Shown here: positions 1-13,977 of the stretch, one piece after another
Numbering within the stretch: position 1 is the stretch's first letter
How the letters are laid out: each line of letters starts with the position of its first letter
Assembly: GCF_032854445.1 (NCBI RefSeq)
Contig: NC_088300.1
Span: forward strand, 19,201,608 to 19,265,607
Length of the DNA: 64,000 nt
Direction: 5' to 3'
Source: Liolophura sinensis
Lineage: Eukaryota; Mollusca; Polyplacophora; Chitonida; Chitonidae
Position numbers and translations under genes: made by a program
Notes under the pieces: model-generated
Database searches by the model: none
What the model saw: the letters and a program-made list of their open reading frames with translations, nothing else
What the model was told of the DNA's origin: nothing

Positions 1-1847
1 TTAAAGGGCGTAAGTTCAAATTTCTATGTTCCACTTTGGGTATTATTTGCCCGGAGTTTTTAAGGAATTTAATCACTCGTTTTTCAATGACGTAATAGGT
101 AACTGGCAGACTAACCACCTCGGCCAAGGAGACCCACCTTCCTAAAGATTTGAGAATATCATTGTAGGTGTAATGAACTTTCCTGACAGACATAGCCGTT
201 CTACACGTAGAGTGGTTAAGGTGCCTGTATAAGCAACCACCGCAGTGTCGTAGAGTAGTGACAAGACATGGACCTAACCCCATTTCTGAAAACACGAAAT
301 TTTCAGGATTCCTCTTCTTCCATTTTCTATGGAAATAAGCAAAATGCGGACGGTGTGGGGAGGGGGGGGGAGTGCATTCTAGCATGAGCTTGCAGAACGT
401 TTTCACTGAAGACCAGTTGCCTTCCACCAGTATGACATATGTCACTGTTAAACAACAATTCAAGAAATAAAACAAACTGCGCATCCAAGTGTGCCAATAA
501 ATAAAAATAAATTTCCGTTTTTGTGTGTCAGAAGGTAAGGATGCGTCAGAGACAACACCGGATGGACATATTTCAATGGGCTGTTGCGGGCAGTCAGTCT
601 TAACGGCTACATCCGATACCTATCTGGCTTAGTATTCAAGTCTAAAACCGATTTCACAAAACTATTTTAAGTCAATATTTAACCTCATTAAAGCAAAAAC
701 ATCCATAATAATATTGTTTGCATCAACACTGGGTCTATTTAGTTCATTTTCCATGGATCCGTCTATCATTATATATATTTACTTTCTTTTACAGTTATAC
801 TCTTAAGGTTGCTTTATGACAGATATAAGTTGTCATGAATCTATGCGTTGAAGTAGAGGTATACCAGCTGTCAACCAGTAACGACGTTCCGGGTCAGTAA
901 TCGCAAGATCAATTCCTAAAACCCCGTTTAACACAAACTACCAAAGAACTGAGAAAGTATATAAAGTATGAAAATAGGACGGAATCATACAAAGAGAAGA
1001 GGTCAACAGTTTTCAGCGATGTTGGAAAGATGCAAGGTATGTTCTAGGCGACTGAGTGAAATCAGTATTCAAATCGTGTACCATGCTAGAATATAAGTTG
1101 TCGATAATAAAATATGTGTCTCACTTGCGCTTTGATTGGAACTGTTCATATATCTAAAGTGGCGATCCAGTTTAACACGATGAACACACACCCCTAGCCT
1201 CGAGTCAACAAAATTAGACTCAATCCTGAAACAGAGCGCTAGAGATTCTGGACCCTCTGTCTATATTTACTTACAAGAGAATTATGCTCAATGTAAAACT
1301 TAAAAAACATGGAATAAAGGCGTTTGATGGAACAACATTGACACACTAGTTTTTACAGTAAAAACTTGTGACGATGAAACTGTCAATTGGCCTAACATAA
1401 AAGGGTTTTATATACCCTACCAGAAGTCTGATCACAAGTACAGACCGTCTCTTTTAGATGAAGACATACGCTACAAGTTAATTCTAATAGAGGGTGTGCA
1501 CAAAACGCGTACAGGTTACAGTATCAGTCCGATCTCAATGCCAAATCCTAGAACCGAAATAGTACGTTCTAAAGCACTAATGGGGATCTTCCCCCAGTAT
1601 ATAAAGTATTTCAGGTCCGAACTGTGTAGTCCGTTGTTCATTCCTGCTTTTTACGAAAAACGATTTGTGGGCAAACTGGCAACGTAGTACCCATCTATTG
1701 TAAGAGAACAAAGAACAATCCGACTTCTGTCCGAGTCGCTATTGTGTGGGAAAAGGTATCATATTGTATATAAACTGTTATCACAGGAATCATTAACACT
1801 AATTCTCATACGGACATGTACACGTACACGGAATAGAAAGGATGACA
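1..1847. other. Intergenic DNA, no gene seen
   Basis: AT-rich sequence with only short chance reading frames. No protein family, RNA gene or clear transposon end was recognised. A run of G lies near 360-371. Confidence 0.6.
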
Positions 1848-2026
1848 CATGCAAGTCACATATATATACCAGATTTAGGGATGCGCCACGTACGCCATGG
1901 AAGGGTGGCAAATGCGAGTCGCACGTATACACCAGATTTAGGGATGCGCCACGTAAGCCATGGAAGGATAGCAAATGCGAGTCGCATATATACACCGGAT
2001 TTAGGGATGCGCCACGTGCCCCATGA
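1848..2026. repeat. 63-bp tandem repeat, about 2.8 copies
   Basis: The phrase tttagggatgcgccacgt recurs at 1874, 1937 and 2000, exactly 63 bp apart, and the flanking sequence (gcgagtcgca, gccatggaag) repeats with it. Because 63 is a multiple of three, several frames on both strands stay open through the array. Those frames overlap each other and show no gene context, so they are not called genes. Confidence 0.85.
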
Positions 2027-2039
2027 ATCTTCTCCATAG

Positions 2040-5000
2040 TAGAGGCCTGCTATAGTTACTGCTATCCACACCAAGGTTAACCTAATGTATATTATAAAAA
2101 ATAAAAATAGCATATAAATCAGAAGAAACATTTGGTTAAGAGAACAGTAATGTATAATATTGTAACAATTTATGTTTGGATTACAGCTATTGAGTAAATA
2201 CAATGTTTTAAGTTACAAATGTATATATTTGTATCGGCTATATAAAATATTTTCGATTGAATATCATTATATAAGGCATTTGCCTGAATAACTATTCACA
2301 CCATCGGCCAAAGCATACACACTGAACTTATATCACGAAATTATTAGTTTGTTGATAGTAAAATCTTTTTCATAAAACGGTTTAGGTTGAATCTGGTTTT
2401 TTTCATAACAAGCTTTCTGATATTTATATTGTTAAGAGAACATTAGGCATGCATAATTTTGAAAGACTGGGGACATTTTATTTTAAAAAAAGAAAAAACA
2501 CTCATGCTTTAATGATTACCAACTTATTTCCAGAATGGTGAGAGATAGGATATTAATGTTCTCGCGAGTACACGCGAGTATCAGCGTGTAAGGGTAATGG
2601 GTTTATAGCTATAGCATATTCAAATGTATCGGGTGAAAAAAGAGTGAGTCGACGATGATAATATATTAAAGCATCACAACTGACTTGTACAGGTTCAAGC
2701 TATTGGTGTCTTCATCCATGGAGTTAAATTATGTGCAACAATAACATGTGCAGGGCTACTCGAAAGTTCGAGGAGTTGCTTTAATGCGTTTTATAAGTAA
2801 TGGGTATAGTTCTTGCGATGTCTCAGGAATGGAATATTCGGTTAAAGATTCCAGGTACAGGTGTTGACCTGGCATTAGGAGGTTAGGAGTTGATCGGGTT
2901 CTCTTTAGGACCTGTTTGCTACCTGATGGACGCTGACATGGTATCAGCATGTTAACCTTGTAGAAGTATAATTGTGCCTGTGTTAAGAAGACCACCCGAC
3001 ACAGGCCCTTCTATTTGCTATGATTGACCTCTTGTCATCAATACTACACATTGGCGGTAATTTGCCATCTTGGTCGCACGGCATTATCTCGTTAGCATGT
3101 CAAACACTTGTCGATTTGTCATCGGTTAGAGACGACATCGCTCTTGCCCCCATACCCCCAGCCAGTACTTATATTCGGTCCTAACTTGATTCGTCAGAAG
3201 GCCATCGGTTTATACCGGAGACTTACTCCATGAGCCCGTATTAATACCTTCGCCACACAAATAAGTCCATTAGTAAATTAATATTCTTATCTACCGTCAT
3301 GTATTACCTAGTTTGCCTAGGTGTCCTGATGCCAATTGTTCGCCATGGTAAAGTGTTTAATTGTTCCATTCAGCCAATAATGAAGTGTCTCTTGAAGCAA
3401 TTAATTCCCATTTGCAGGATTCATGAGTTAATAAAACCACATTAAAGCCAATTTCCAGAGATATGGTAGGTATTTAGACGCGCGCCGTGTATGCTTCTTC
3501 GCACCAAAGCTAACATATTTTGTGCTTAAGACGGAGAGGTGGTTGTGTTTATTTCTCTTTTTCTGCCAGCACTTACGAATGGCTTGCAGGAAATACTAAG
3601 CACTTATCAGCCATGGGGAATGAGTTGTGAGAGGCGCTCAAATCAGTTCCGCCCAAATCAGTACCTGTATATCTCATTTCAAGGCTTTACTGTACAAAGG
3701 TTGTGCAAAAGCCAATAATGTTGAACTTCCCATGCATGAAGTCGTGTTGCTGAGACGTTGTATTTGACTTCCGGTACACCAAGCTGGCAAACATACAGAA
3801 ATCAAGTGTGATAAGTGCATGCAAGCTTTGTCTTTCAATATTAAGGACAGCTACGTACGTAGAAACATGACTTGCCCATAAATACAATGGATCCAATGCT
3901 TTGCACACGAATAACACGATAATAACACGCGCTGGCTGCAGGATACTGAAGGTAATTACACAGGTAAAGATATGCAGAGTCCAATGAAAAAATTAAAGCC
4001 GAGAAGCAAAAACTGTGGACAACTTTCTTTGTGTTTTGCAATCAAGCCGATGTTATATCGCTGTGCCTGAAAGGAGCCAAACAAACATAGGTTAATCATC
4101 TAATTGCATCCAATGGCGCCAGCTACTGTTTATTACTCGACATATACCGGCGTTGTTGCCCATTTACAACTTACGCCTGAGGTTTCATGCTCTGCTTTAC
4201 GATGAAATAATGGCGAGGTCTACGTTGAACGCATCGCGAGAATGGATGGAGTGTGGAGAAGTGGCGGGGGGAGGGAGGTGAATATACAGATGTTTACCCA
4301 CAGGAGATAGGCAGATCATCAACTTCAGCAGATCTATAATGGGACTCGTCTGTCAACAGATCGATCAAACCTGCCTGTCTTAGACTAATACCAAAGAACC
4401 TGCTTCTCGACAGAATGTTTTCTTGATTATTGATTATTTGTCCAGTAAAATCTGCGTTATCCCACAACACAAGGATATCTTTAATGCACTAATACCGCAT
4501 AGGTAATTAAAGGTATATCAGTCTTATCAGCTGTGTGGGCGTCTGTATGAGGTGTTTTGGTAGTGCCTAAGCAACTGTACGTGCGATGCAGTGAATACTC
4601 AAAAAGTTTGTAACATTTCTTTGAAACTCTTTGTTCCATAAAACATATCTAATGGATCTGCGTTTGAAACGAAGTACCTGTCTTAATGTAATGTTTTGGT
4701 TGCCTTAGTATTTTTTCTCGGGTTGTTTTTGTTTTAATTACATAACATTTCCCATTCTGCCTTTACGCAGATGCGAATGAGGCAAGTAGGGAATAATGAA
4801 ACAACACATGAAAATCGTTTAAAACAGAAATTTGTTTGTAGACTATTTGGCTTAAAAAATAATTCAGGCATTTTGTCAACAGATTTCCTGTTTAATTTAA
4901 TTCTTACGTGTAAACATAAATATCATAAAATCCAACATAAAAGGACACGTAATTCGTTTACAGTTAATCAAAAAATGTTCTTCTAACTCCCTAACTATTA

Positions 5001-7570
5001 CCGGTATCATCTCTTTGTTTGTATCTTAAAGGAAAATTAATTCTAAAGACATCAAGTGTGATGAATTTTCCTTTGAAAGCGTGACGGATTCTTCGAAGTT
5101 CATGGTTTAATTTCATAAATCGCCTCTCAGATTTGCAGAGGTAAAGATATATATGGGAATCTTCAAACAAAACGTTTAAAACATACATTTTGTAAAACGT
5201 AAAAGTCAAACGTAAAGTAAAAACTTTGAAAGTTAACATTGAAACCTATTCAGATCCATTAAGAGCCTTATGAGCTGTTAAAATTGTGGTAAACTGTTCT
5301 TTGTCCAAACATTATACAACATTCGGATGTGAAGATACAGACACCGGATCACTAATCGGGATCCTGTTTAATGACAGAATGATTTTTAGAAAGTTTTCGA
5401 GATAAATTACAGGTTTAATTCTTGGTTAAGGGAGATAAAGCTGAGTGAATTCATTGTAGAGACGCCTTCGAAGGTTACTTTAATAAGCTTACATATAACC
5501 CAGCGTTCAAGGAACTTTACGATGATTCCAAAGACTCCACGTGCAACAGTAGGTCACCTGGATGCAATCAATTTTCCGTCAATGCCATATAGAAGCCCAC
5601 TGAGGCCCTGCATTACAGTCGAGCTAGCCAGGTAGCAAGGGAGGCGTGGAGACAACCAGGTAGCGATACAAAAGACTATGGCACAGCGAGTAATATCAGA
5701 GCAATGAGTACAGTATGATAGTTGGTAAATGGTTACAGGTAAAATCTTCCTCACCTTCTTACCTCTCTACCTCGCTACCTTGCCATCTCCCTGGCTCGCT
5801 ACCTTACTCGTATTAGAAAGGTCTAGGTGGCGAATAATCCTCCATCCACTTCCACCGTAACATTGACTATCAACTGAAATGAAGCAATTTTTCTAAATGA
5901 ATGAATTGGGCTAACCTACATGTAGCTATAGTGTTGAAAATCCCACTGGCTTTGTCCTGGCGACTATAACCCTAAATTAATTGAATAGCTGCTCATAAAT
6001 ACACCATTTCCCACTTTTTCCCGTGTCCCAATATTATGCTCATCTGACCATTGTCTCTTCATATTAGCAACTGTATGAATTTGCGATCAACTCAATCAAG
6101 GAAAAGGGTAACTACGTGGTTAGCAAATATGAAGCTGACTGTAGCTGACGCCTGAAGATTCTGATATCAGTCAGGACATCTGTAAGGTTTTTTTCAAGAA
6201 GAGCGTCATAACTCAACATTTCCCGCCTTTACCCTATTCCAAGCCTGTTAATTTTGGAGACAGAGGAGCTTCTAAGACATGTGACGTCACGATAGCTAAA
6301 ACAGCAAATGGCGTAACCAAATGACTGGTTATGTACTAAACATCATTTACCATTTATTCTGTTAACAGGTCTTTTTAAGCATGTTAGAGCACCACCAGGA
6401 AACTCATTTTCGAACTCTAGCCTATTTCTTTTAGCGAGTCGCTTATATTCAGCTCTCTGTAAAATCAGTGATACTCGCTAGCAAAACTGCCTTTAGTCAG
6501 TGGGCGTAACAACACGAGCTCTACACATTTATATGTTGGAGGTCTATTTTATTGCAAGGAAATGAAGTTAGGAGTTATTTAAGAATCGAGTAATTCATAA
6601 TGTTAAAGTACATAAGCTCGGTTTGAACGGCAAAACCCATTACCTCAAGTGTCTCCATAAAAAGGCAGTGGCATACTGGATATTGGGCAGGGTTCAACTT
6701 GCTTTGACGGAGGGCAACACCAGTTACCTGAACTGCTATCGACTTAACTGCAAACCTTCTTACAGACACTACCATGTTTAAAATTGTTTACACGTTTTAA
6801 TATGATATAAACTTAAAAATGAATTTTATTTTATCTCTTGTTGTACATAGCCACACGGCGGTATGGATTTAGAGGTGGGTGTTAGGAAATTAAAGCCGTG
6901 TAGTCTATTCGCAGACAGAGTAGTGTAGGTAGTGTTACCGTGTGGAGTTTGTTCTAACCGCTTGTTGGTGCAGCCAATGTAAAACAATCACTCTCCACGC
7001 TCATTGTCCAGCATGGAACTTGCTTTTGAAGCAACGCGTTCTTGGTGCCGAAACTAAGCATGTGGAGTTTAACATTATAAATTAATAAAAACATTCTAAC
7101 TGTATTTTCTGTAATAATATGGACATTGAACATGTCAATTTGTAGAACTTGGGTTGTTATCTATCACTTGTTAAATGCAATTTTGGTAGCGAATATGACT
7201 GATTTTACAGACACGTGAATATAGGCGACTTCCTCAAAGATAATTGACTATAGTTAAAATTTAGTGGCTAGCTTTACGTTCAATATAGAGGCATTTCATT
7301 CCTGACATACTTGCTTTACATACAGTTTTTATTTTTGTACTGCGAGTTATTTAAGAATCGAGTAGTTCTAATCGAGAGATTTAAAGGTGACGTTGACAGA
7401 ACCCAAATTAAATATTTAGTATAAAAACAAACGATATATTTTTTCACAGAGAGCTTCATCTTATTCCACACAAGAGAGGATCGTCGACCACCTCTTGCCA
7501 ACTATTCACCGACTGCAATGACTACAAGGCAATCTTAAAATTTCCTTATCATAGAATGTATGTACATGTA
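2040..7570. other. Intergenic DNA, no gene seen
   Basis: About 5.5 kb of AT-rich sequence. All open frames are short and match no family I recognise. Two points stand out. An imperfect inverted repeat built on ggtagc/gctacc words spans 5623-5805. A stretch of about 20 bases (gttatttaagaatcgagta) occurs near 6573 and again near 7345. Confidence 0.55.
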
Positions 7571-7574
7571 TGAT

Positions 7575-7850
7575 GGCTTAGGGTTTTAGGTCGCGCTTTA
7601 CATTTTTTAGTTATATGATAACAAAGAATCATTAGGTGTGTGTACATATAGTGTGTCTTCTAGTGACAGAGCAAGTCCATGACGCCAAAGTGCTGCCGAC
7701 ACTGAATCATCATGCCAAAGACATGACATAATATCCCACCCAGTCATAATATCATGACACTGTCCTAACCTCCCAGTACCAAGTGCCAGACGAGGCACCA
7801 ACAAGTAACGTCTTTGGCATGGCCTTTAGAGCAAAAAGGTATTAGGACCA
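7575..7850 (-). repeat. SINE-like copy, family S2 (degraded)
   Basis: Read on the minus strand this resembles the copies at 10222, 13978 and 21170. Its + strand left end has the ggcttagggttttaggtc tail. It is followed by the gatgaca/aatcattaggtgtgtgtaca section and by the ccatgacgccaaagtgctgc section. It is diverged, and its tRNA-like head is not clearly preserved. Confidence 0.55.
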
Positions 7851-9949
7851 CATGGTCCAGAGGATAATGTAGGGTGCCTGTGTGCATACATAGCGATTCC
7901 ACGGGAACGTAAAGTGTCTCTGAAATCTCAACACCATAACACGTGCTGTTAATGCGAACATTTGGCTGAAATAAATTCCCTAATTAAACCAGGGCTTTCC
8001 AATGAGCAACACACACGAAGCAAACGGTGCGCAAAACTGGTCCCATCAAAAATCAAAGCGAAAGCAATTCTGTTCGCTCATTCCGGCAGCCAATAGAAGC
8101 GTTAATGATTTCCGTTAATGAAGATGCTGAGACTCGGACAAGCATTCGATTACCCGGCCATTCTTTGGGTGGGCCTGTGAGAAAATAGCCGTATTGGCTG
8201 GTTCACTGAGAGGGTTTGTGGGGTTGGGTGGGTTGATCATGGTACAGCGCACAGGCCATAGCTCACTCCTCAACCCCAATCGGAGGCTCCTATAGGCAGT
8301 GATAATGAGAAAATGTTGAAAAACATGTAGAGACTGAGGAGGAGAGTATTTCCATTACTGCCCGGTGTACCTGTTACAGTCAACTTTTAATCTCTCAGTG
8401 ATAACGCTAGGTAGCGTTTTACCCTACCATTAGTGGACAACTCACACCCATCAAAGATAAATCAATCGGCTATGTACACGGAGTCATGCCCTTCAGGTGT
8501 ATACCATAACAGCGGATTAATATATAGGTCCAGTACTCCGCACGGGTGCATCAGGGTTAACCCCGCCCTAATTCTTCATCCAGCATTCGAACAAATTTTA
8601 GGTTTTTCGGCACTTGAGGTAGGCGTTTGCTCCGTCTTATGTTCGCTGAACGTCTTTCTTCCGAAAAGTTCTTCCCTTTTCGATGAATTGTTAAGGAGCT
8701 TTGTTTGGTGCCCCGAAATCCCAAAAACAAAGTCATGTGTCAAATATAAGACGGTATATCTAGATTCCATCGACTAAGAATTGTGTTTCACACAGAATAA
8801 GTGTTTAAAGTGAAATAAATATTAACAGATCTCGTCACGTCTAGTGCGGAAAATTCCAGTGAAATGATTGAAGGCTATTTGTTACCTGAATCCTAGAATC
8901 CATCACAGTTAGAGGAGAATATAGAAGATAACATTACAGTGACGAATGGAGACCAAGACAGGAGAAAAACGTTTATGTTACCCCACTCTCATCAACTGTC
9001 ACATGTTCTTATTAAATGAGAATATACGAGATTACCTCAGACAAGTGATCCGATAGAAGCCCGATACAGGAGTTTTGTGCGATTTCACCTTTTACGTGAC
9101 TGGCATGTACAACTAAATATCATAAATGTTAGATTTTGCTCCATGGATGTAGGAATGAGACAACAGAAGGACATTATAAATATATATAAAGGAAATTATA
9201 CGTTATACATTTATATATGAGGGCTTTTAAGGGTCCCATGGTCCATCATTGGCCCTAGAGCACTAAAGGCTTCTCTCGATCAGTGACGGTTCCACATCGA
9301 TTTCATTTTCGCTTTTCGTGTTGTTCTTTTCTCTTTGTGTGGTGCCAGCTATGGATGCAACATATTCGGGCAAACCGATTCAGCCGTTATACCTGCTTTG
9401 CTTGTTAAGAGTTTACTGTTAAAACGTCGCCATTTTTGGAAGGGCATGATCATTTTGAGGATTCCAATAATCAATTTAGGTATAAAGGTAATCCTAAATT
9501 ACGGTGGATTCACTTTAAGTACATATGTACCCACAATGTAGACATGGGAGACACTCAACGTTCCCCTATTAGGCTGCAAAATGTATATGTTATATCCACT
9601 CTATAATTCATATTTCAGTGTGAAACAGGTTTTCTTTCTAACTTCGTGGAAGAAGAGTTCTACAAAGGGGCAATACCAGACTGGAAGATCTCATTACCAG
9701 TGCATGGTTTTGATGGTCTTGCATCAAGTTTATTGGAGATTTGTATCTTGGTCGATAAGGTATACATATCATATCATATCATATCATACACATGTGGAAA
9801 GGTTATTTAGATTTTTGCCAAAATTCGGTGCCTTATTCCAGAAATATATGTTTCGGCCATAAAACTGTACGCAATTCTGTAAGTGAAAAATGCGTTGAGT
9901 ATGGTGTTCATAAGAAACTACCAGCTCATTGTCTACAATTTACTAATGT
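7851..9949. other. Intergenic DNA, no gene seen
   Basis: No recognisable coding sequence. The longest open stretch (8433-8777, +) opens with GTG rather than ATG and has no recognisable domain. A short pentanucleotide run (atatc repeated about five times) lies near 9767-9788. Confidence 0.55.
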
Positions 9950-10140
9950 ATTTGATGGGTGTTTTACGCAGTACTCAAGAATATTTCACTTATACGACGG
10001 CGGCCAGCATTATGGTGGGAGGAGACCCACGACCATCGGCATGTTGCTGATGGTCGGAGAGGAAGACCGCATGAGTTGGACTCACAGCGATCGCATTGGA
10101 GAGAGGCTCCCGGGTCATTACGCTGCGCTAGCGCCCTAAG
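9950..10140 (-). repeat. tRNA-derived SINE copy, family S1
   Basis: On the + strand it shows gttttacgcagtactcaaga, then atttcacttatacgacggcg, gccagcattatggtgggagg and the gctgcgctagcgc end. Reversed, this is a SINE whose head near 10140 carries a tRNA B-box-like segment (gtgagtccaa) and whose tail is the gtaaaac end. Further copies are at 33792, 39040 and 40840 on this strand and at 52335 on the other. An open frame at 9792-10139 is a by-product of the element. Confidence 0.75.
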
Positions 10141-10221
10141 CAACTGAAGAGGCCTCTCATTGTCTACAAGATGTATGATGAAGGTACATCCTTGAAAATT
10201 GTTACGTGAACCGCAACGACT

Positions 10222-10535
10222 CTTGATAGATACGACCGGCAGTTGGTAGATAGTTTGTAGAGCGTCCTCTCCGGGGGTCAATCCTGGGTCGGGTCACACC
10301 TAAGACCTTGAAAAAGAGGAACTTGTAACTTCCTAGCTTGGCGTTCAGCATTAAGGGGGTAGTGCAACGACTGGTTGACCCTACGATAAGTCGTCTCAAT
10401 GAAGTAGCACTAGATAACAGAGCGGTGGAAATCCGTCAAGCAAGAAGAAGGTACATAACTTACACTCTAAGGACTCCTTCGTCGCCATATGAATAAAAAA
10501 TTGTTAAGTACGACGTTAAACCCCAAGCATGCACT
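10222..10535 (+). repeat. tRNA-derived SINE copy, family S2
   Basis: The head has tRNA-promoter-like words: ttggtagatagtttgtagag resembles an A box, and ggtcaatcctgggtc resembles a B box. The body shares cttggcgttcagca and gactggttg with other copies. The 3' end is gttaagtacgacgttaaacc followed by a short ca/ct-rich tail. The copy is intact enough to act as the reference for this family in the window. Confidence 0.7.
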
Positions 10536-11589
10536 CACTCACTCCTGATAGATACGTTATCTTTGACGATGTCAGTCGACTGTGCTCAGCTGAAGAAAAA
10601 AGATTTAAGATTATACTAATACTAATCCTTATAATTATACATCATCTTAGCCTGTTTAATGTCAGCGAAATCGGTGAAGATTTCTGAAATCATAGCTTCC
10701 TCGAAGACAACCTCCGTTAAAGTACAGCGTTAGATATTTGTTGAGTTACAGTTGTATAGGCTCCACTGGCATTTATACCAGCCTAGGAAAAGATCGCTCT
10801 CACGACGTCTCAGTCGTAAAGGCTATAATTTACACATGACGAAGAATAGACAAGAGAGAAAAATAAGCCGGAAATATCCAAGGGATTGTCATCAATACCG
10901 CTTTTTATTGAGCATTTACCTCAAGATTGATCCGTTTACGAGTGGTTTGATCAAACGTTCAGAAGACTGTCGGTGGGAGAACTGTCCATTATAACTGTGA
11001 ACAAAGCTATTGATTAATCAGAAGGTTATGATGAGTGGGTTACTTGGCGGTACGACAGGTTGCTGCTGTCTGTATTATCATACAGGCTTCTATCCTCTAC
11101 TTTAGAGGTTCATCAAAGCTTGTACAAAATCCTTCTTTCCGTATCAAGGTTTATGGCTGAGTTATAGGACGGTGTCGCTAATCAGCACTTTCGTCGTGAA
11201 CGTCCCAGATTATGCCGCCATAAGCAGGAAATAATGGTTCCTTCAAACACCAGGCACCTCAGTCCTTTAGAGCTCTGCGTGAGGGTGGGCGGGGAGTCAA
11301 AGAGTTCGAGGCCCAACAAAGTGGCACAGGCTGAACCTAAACGAATACGATGACTGCTTTTAAACAATAACCGCTGTGTTTTTCTCAATTTTTGATTATT
11401 TATTTCTTGATTATATTGATGCCAGTGACAATAGTACTTATAAGAGGGCACCTACCCTTAAGTCGCATATAGGAAATCAGAAAACAATTGTAATGATTAC
11501 CAATGCACGCCTTCAAATGTGAAAGGATAATCTATATTCCAATACAAGTCCTCAACGCCGGGATTTAAGGGACAAGATTCTGGATTCTA

Positions 11590-11830
11590 GAAAAACGTCA
11601 ACACTGGTAGGACATGCCAATCTTGACTCCAGTACATGTCCTCACTAGTGGGGCACCACTATGAGTACAAGTCATCAGTGGCAGGTCACCATTCTGGCTA
11701 TCAGCACAAGTCAGTCAGTGAAGGAACACCATTCTGTATTCCAGTACAAGTCATCAGTGGTGGGACACACATCTTCGTTCCAGTATACGGTATCACTGGT
11801 GGTACACCAATATAGATTCCAGTATAAGAA
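11590..11830. repeat. 38-39-bp minisatellite, degenerate array in module 1
   Basis: Diverged units built on ccagtacaagtc, a tcactggtggg-like word and acaccaat. This is the shortest and most decayed of four related arrays; the others are at 15610, 18660 and 23640. Open frames across it on both strands are repetitive and not treated as genes. Confidence 0.7.
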
Positions 11831-13284
11831 AAACAAAAATACACAAAAAATGTTTTCATGACGCTGCCGAATATACGTGTGCACAAGGATTGATTTTAAG
11901 GACAAATTGAGCCACTGGAGGCATATCTCAGCCGCGTTTTTATTTCATCTGGTCTTATAAAGGCATACGCTGATTGAACAAGTGAATACCAAAGGTCTCT
12001 AGACAAGCCTGGCAGTGTGTGTGTGACATAATAGGCCTGTGCACAATAATCACACTTGAGCTCGACACGGCCCAGATAAACTTTCTGGATGACCTCCCCT
12101 GTCAGTTACAAAGAACGCAGTGCTTAGTGTGGTGGTACAATCTACTATACGTCCATGTGAATTGTGGCATCCTCAGGTAATAAATAGAGAACACGGCCTT
12201 TACGGGGCTATTGTACAGGCTTCAGTCATTCAGCTGTGATTAATTACAATTGTAACAGTTCAGCCTAATGAAGCCTTAACTTAAAACCAAGAAGCTTCTT
12301 TGATGGCATGATGCCATGGTTCAGCATTGGCCACCGAGATTTTGTAGTAAAATACTAGAACATGCATCTAGTATGAAAAGCAGCAGATTTGTGTCGTATT
12401 CTGTTGTGGCTGTAATAGCCGCAAAACGGATCCACTGCAGCCAAACTCCTCCAAGATGTCACCTAATCTCTTGACGGTTCTACATGACATTCTTCGTCTG
12501 ATGCCAGGGCTGTTAGTTACAGAGAAGCCCGCCGTTCACCTAGCGGCAGTTTGTCACATGATCTGTCTCTAAACAGGCTACTACCTAGCATTGCCCCAAG
12601 CCACGAGTTTTCTGCCCTTGATTACCAACCGCTGAGCCATGCAATCAGTATTGAATCGAAAATCTAATGCATTTGCTGTCTGTAGCTGGTCAGTCTCAGT
12701 TCTGGCCATATCTTCATTAGAAGCTTTTTTGATAATAAATTCCCTGGAGACAAAGCAACTTTGAATGCATCAATAATCATTACCAACGCAGTTGAAACTG
12801 ATTGACTTTTTTGTATGATATTTAACAGCAAGCAGTATCAATTTACACAAAATCTTTTTTCTTTAACTAGGATTTTTTTTCTTTAACTGACAGTCATTTG
12901 TTAAATGTCAGGTTTCAGCGTACATTTAGTACCTTGTATTGGAATATTGCCATGCCATAGCAGGGTGTGGTATCTGAATATAGTATCATGTCTCGGTTTA
13001 GTACCATGTGTTGTAACGCCACCATCTGCCGGTATAGTTATAAGTATAAGCGTCAAGTCCGACATTCCTATACCATTAAAGTAGTCCGTAAAGGGCGTTC
13101 CAAGTCGATAATCGCAAGATCCATTTCCACAATAACGTTTAACACTAACTCCCGAAGACAAAGGTATGTAAGAAATTATACAAATAAGAAATAAAGCCCG
13201 TAACACACACGTGTCATGTCTCGGAATAGTACCAAGTGTCATAACAGCGCCCTTAGTTAGAATTTAGTGCTGGGTCTCAATATA

Positions 13285-13870
13285 ATGCCATGTGTCATAA
13301 CAGCACCATATGCCAGAACAGAGTGATGGCTCGGTATAGTATACCATGTGTCATAACAGCACCATATGCCAGAACAGAGTGATGGCTCGGTATAGTATAC
13401 CATGTGTCATAACAGCACCATATGCCAGAACAGAGTGATGGCTCGGTATAGTATACCATGTGTCATAACAGCACCATATGCCAGAACAGAGTGATGGCTC
13501 GGTATAGTATACCATGTGTCATAACAGCACCATATGCCAGAACAGAGTGATGGCTCGGTATAGTATACCATGTGTCATAACAGCACCATATGCCAGAACA
13601 GAGTGATGGCTCGGTATAGTATGCCATGTGTCATAACAGCACCATATGCCAGAACAGAGTGATGGCTCGGTATAGTATACCATGTGTCATAACAGCACCA
13701 TATGCCAGAACAAAGTGATGGCTCGGTATAGTATACCATGTGTCATAACAGCACCATATGCCAGAACAGAGTGATGGCTCGGTATAGTATACCATGTGTC
13801 ATAACAGCACCATATGCCAGAATAGAGTGATGGCTCGGTATAGTATACCATGTGTCATAACAACACCATT
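13285..13870. repeat. 56-bp tandem array, about 10 nearly identical copies
   Basis: Units start at 13285, 13341, 13397, 13453, 13509, 13565, 13621, 13677, 13733, 13789 and, partly, 13845. Spacing is exactly 56 bp. Each carries ccatgtgtcataacagcacc and agtgatggctcggtatag. I see only isolated substitutions: atgcc for atacc at 13621, a caaag unit near 13710 and aatag near 13820. The other modules contain only single, diverged versions of this word, so the array is a local and recent expansion. 56 is not a multiple of three, which argues against coding. Confidence 0.95.
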
Positions 13871-13977
13871 AGCCAGAAAAAAGTGCCGGGTTTCAATATA
13901 GTGTCGTGTGTTATAAGAGCACCACAGGCCAGAATAGTGCCATGCCTCAATACAGTGCAATGTCTCGACATTGTCTC

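Noticed and set aside
8433..8777. 114-codon frame on +
   Set aside because: Opens with GTG, has no recognisable domain and no splice or promoter context.
9792..10139. 115-codon frame on +
   Set aside because: Most of it is SINE family S1 sequence read against the element's own strand.
13285..13870. CRISPR-like regular spacing
   Set aside because: Units are contiguous and identical over all 56 bases with no variable spacers, and the DNA is eukaryotic. It is a plain tandem array.
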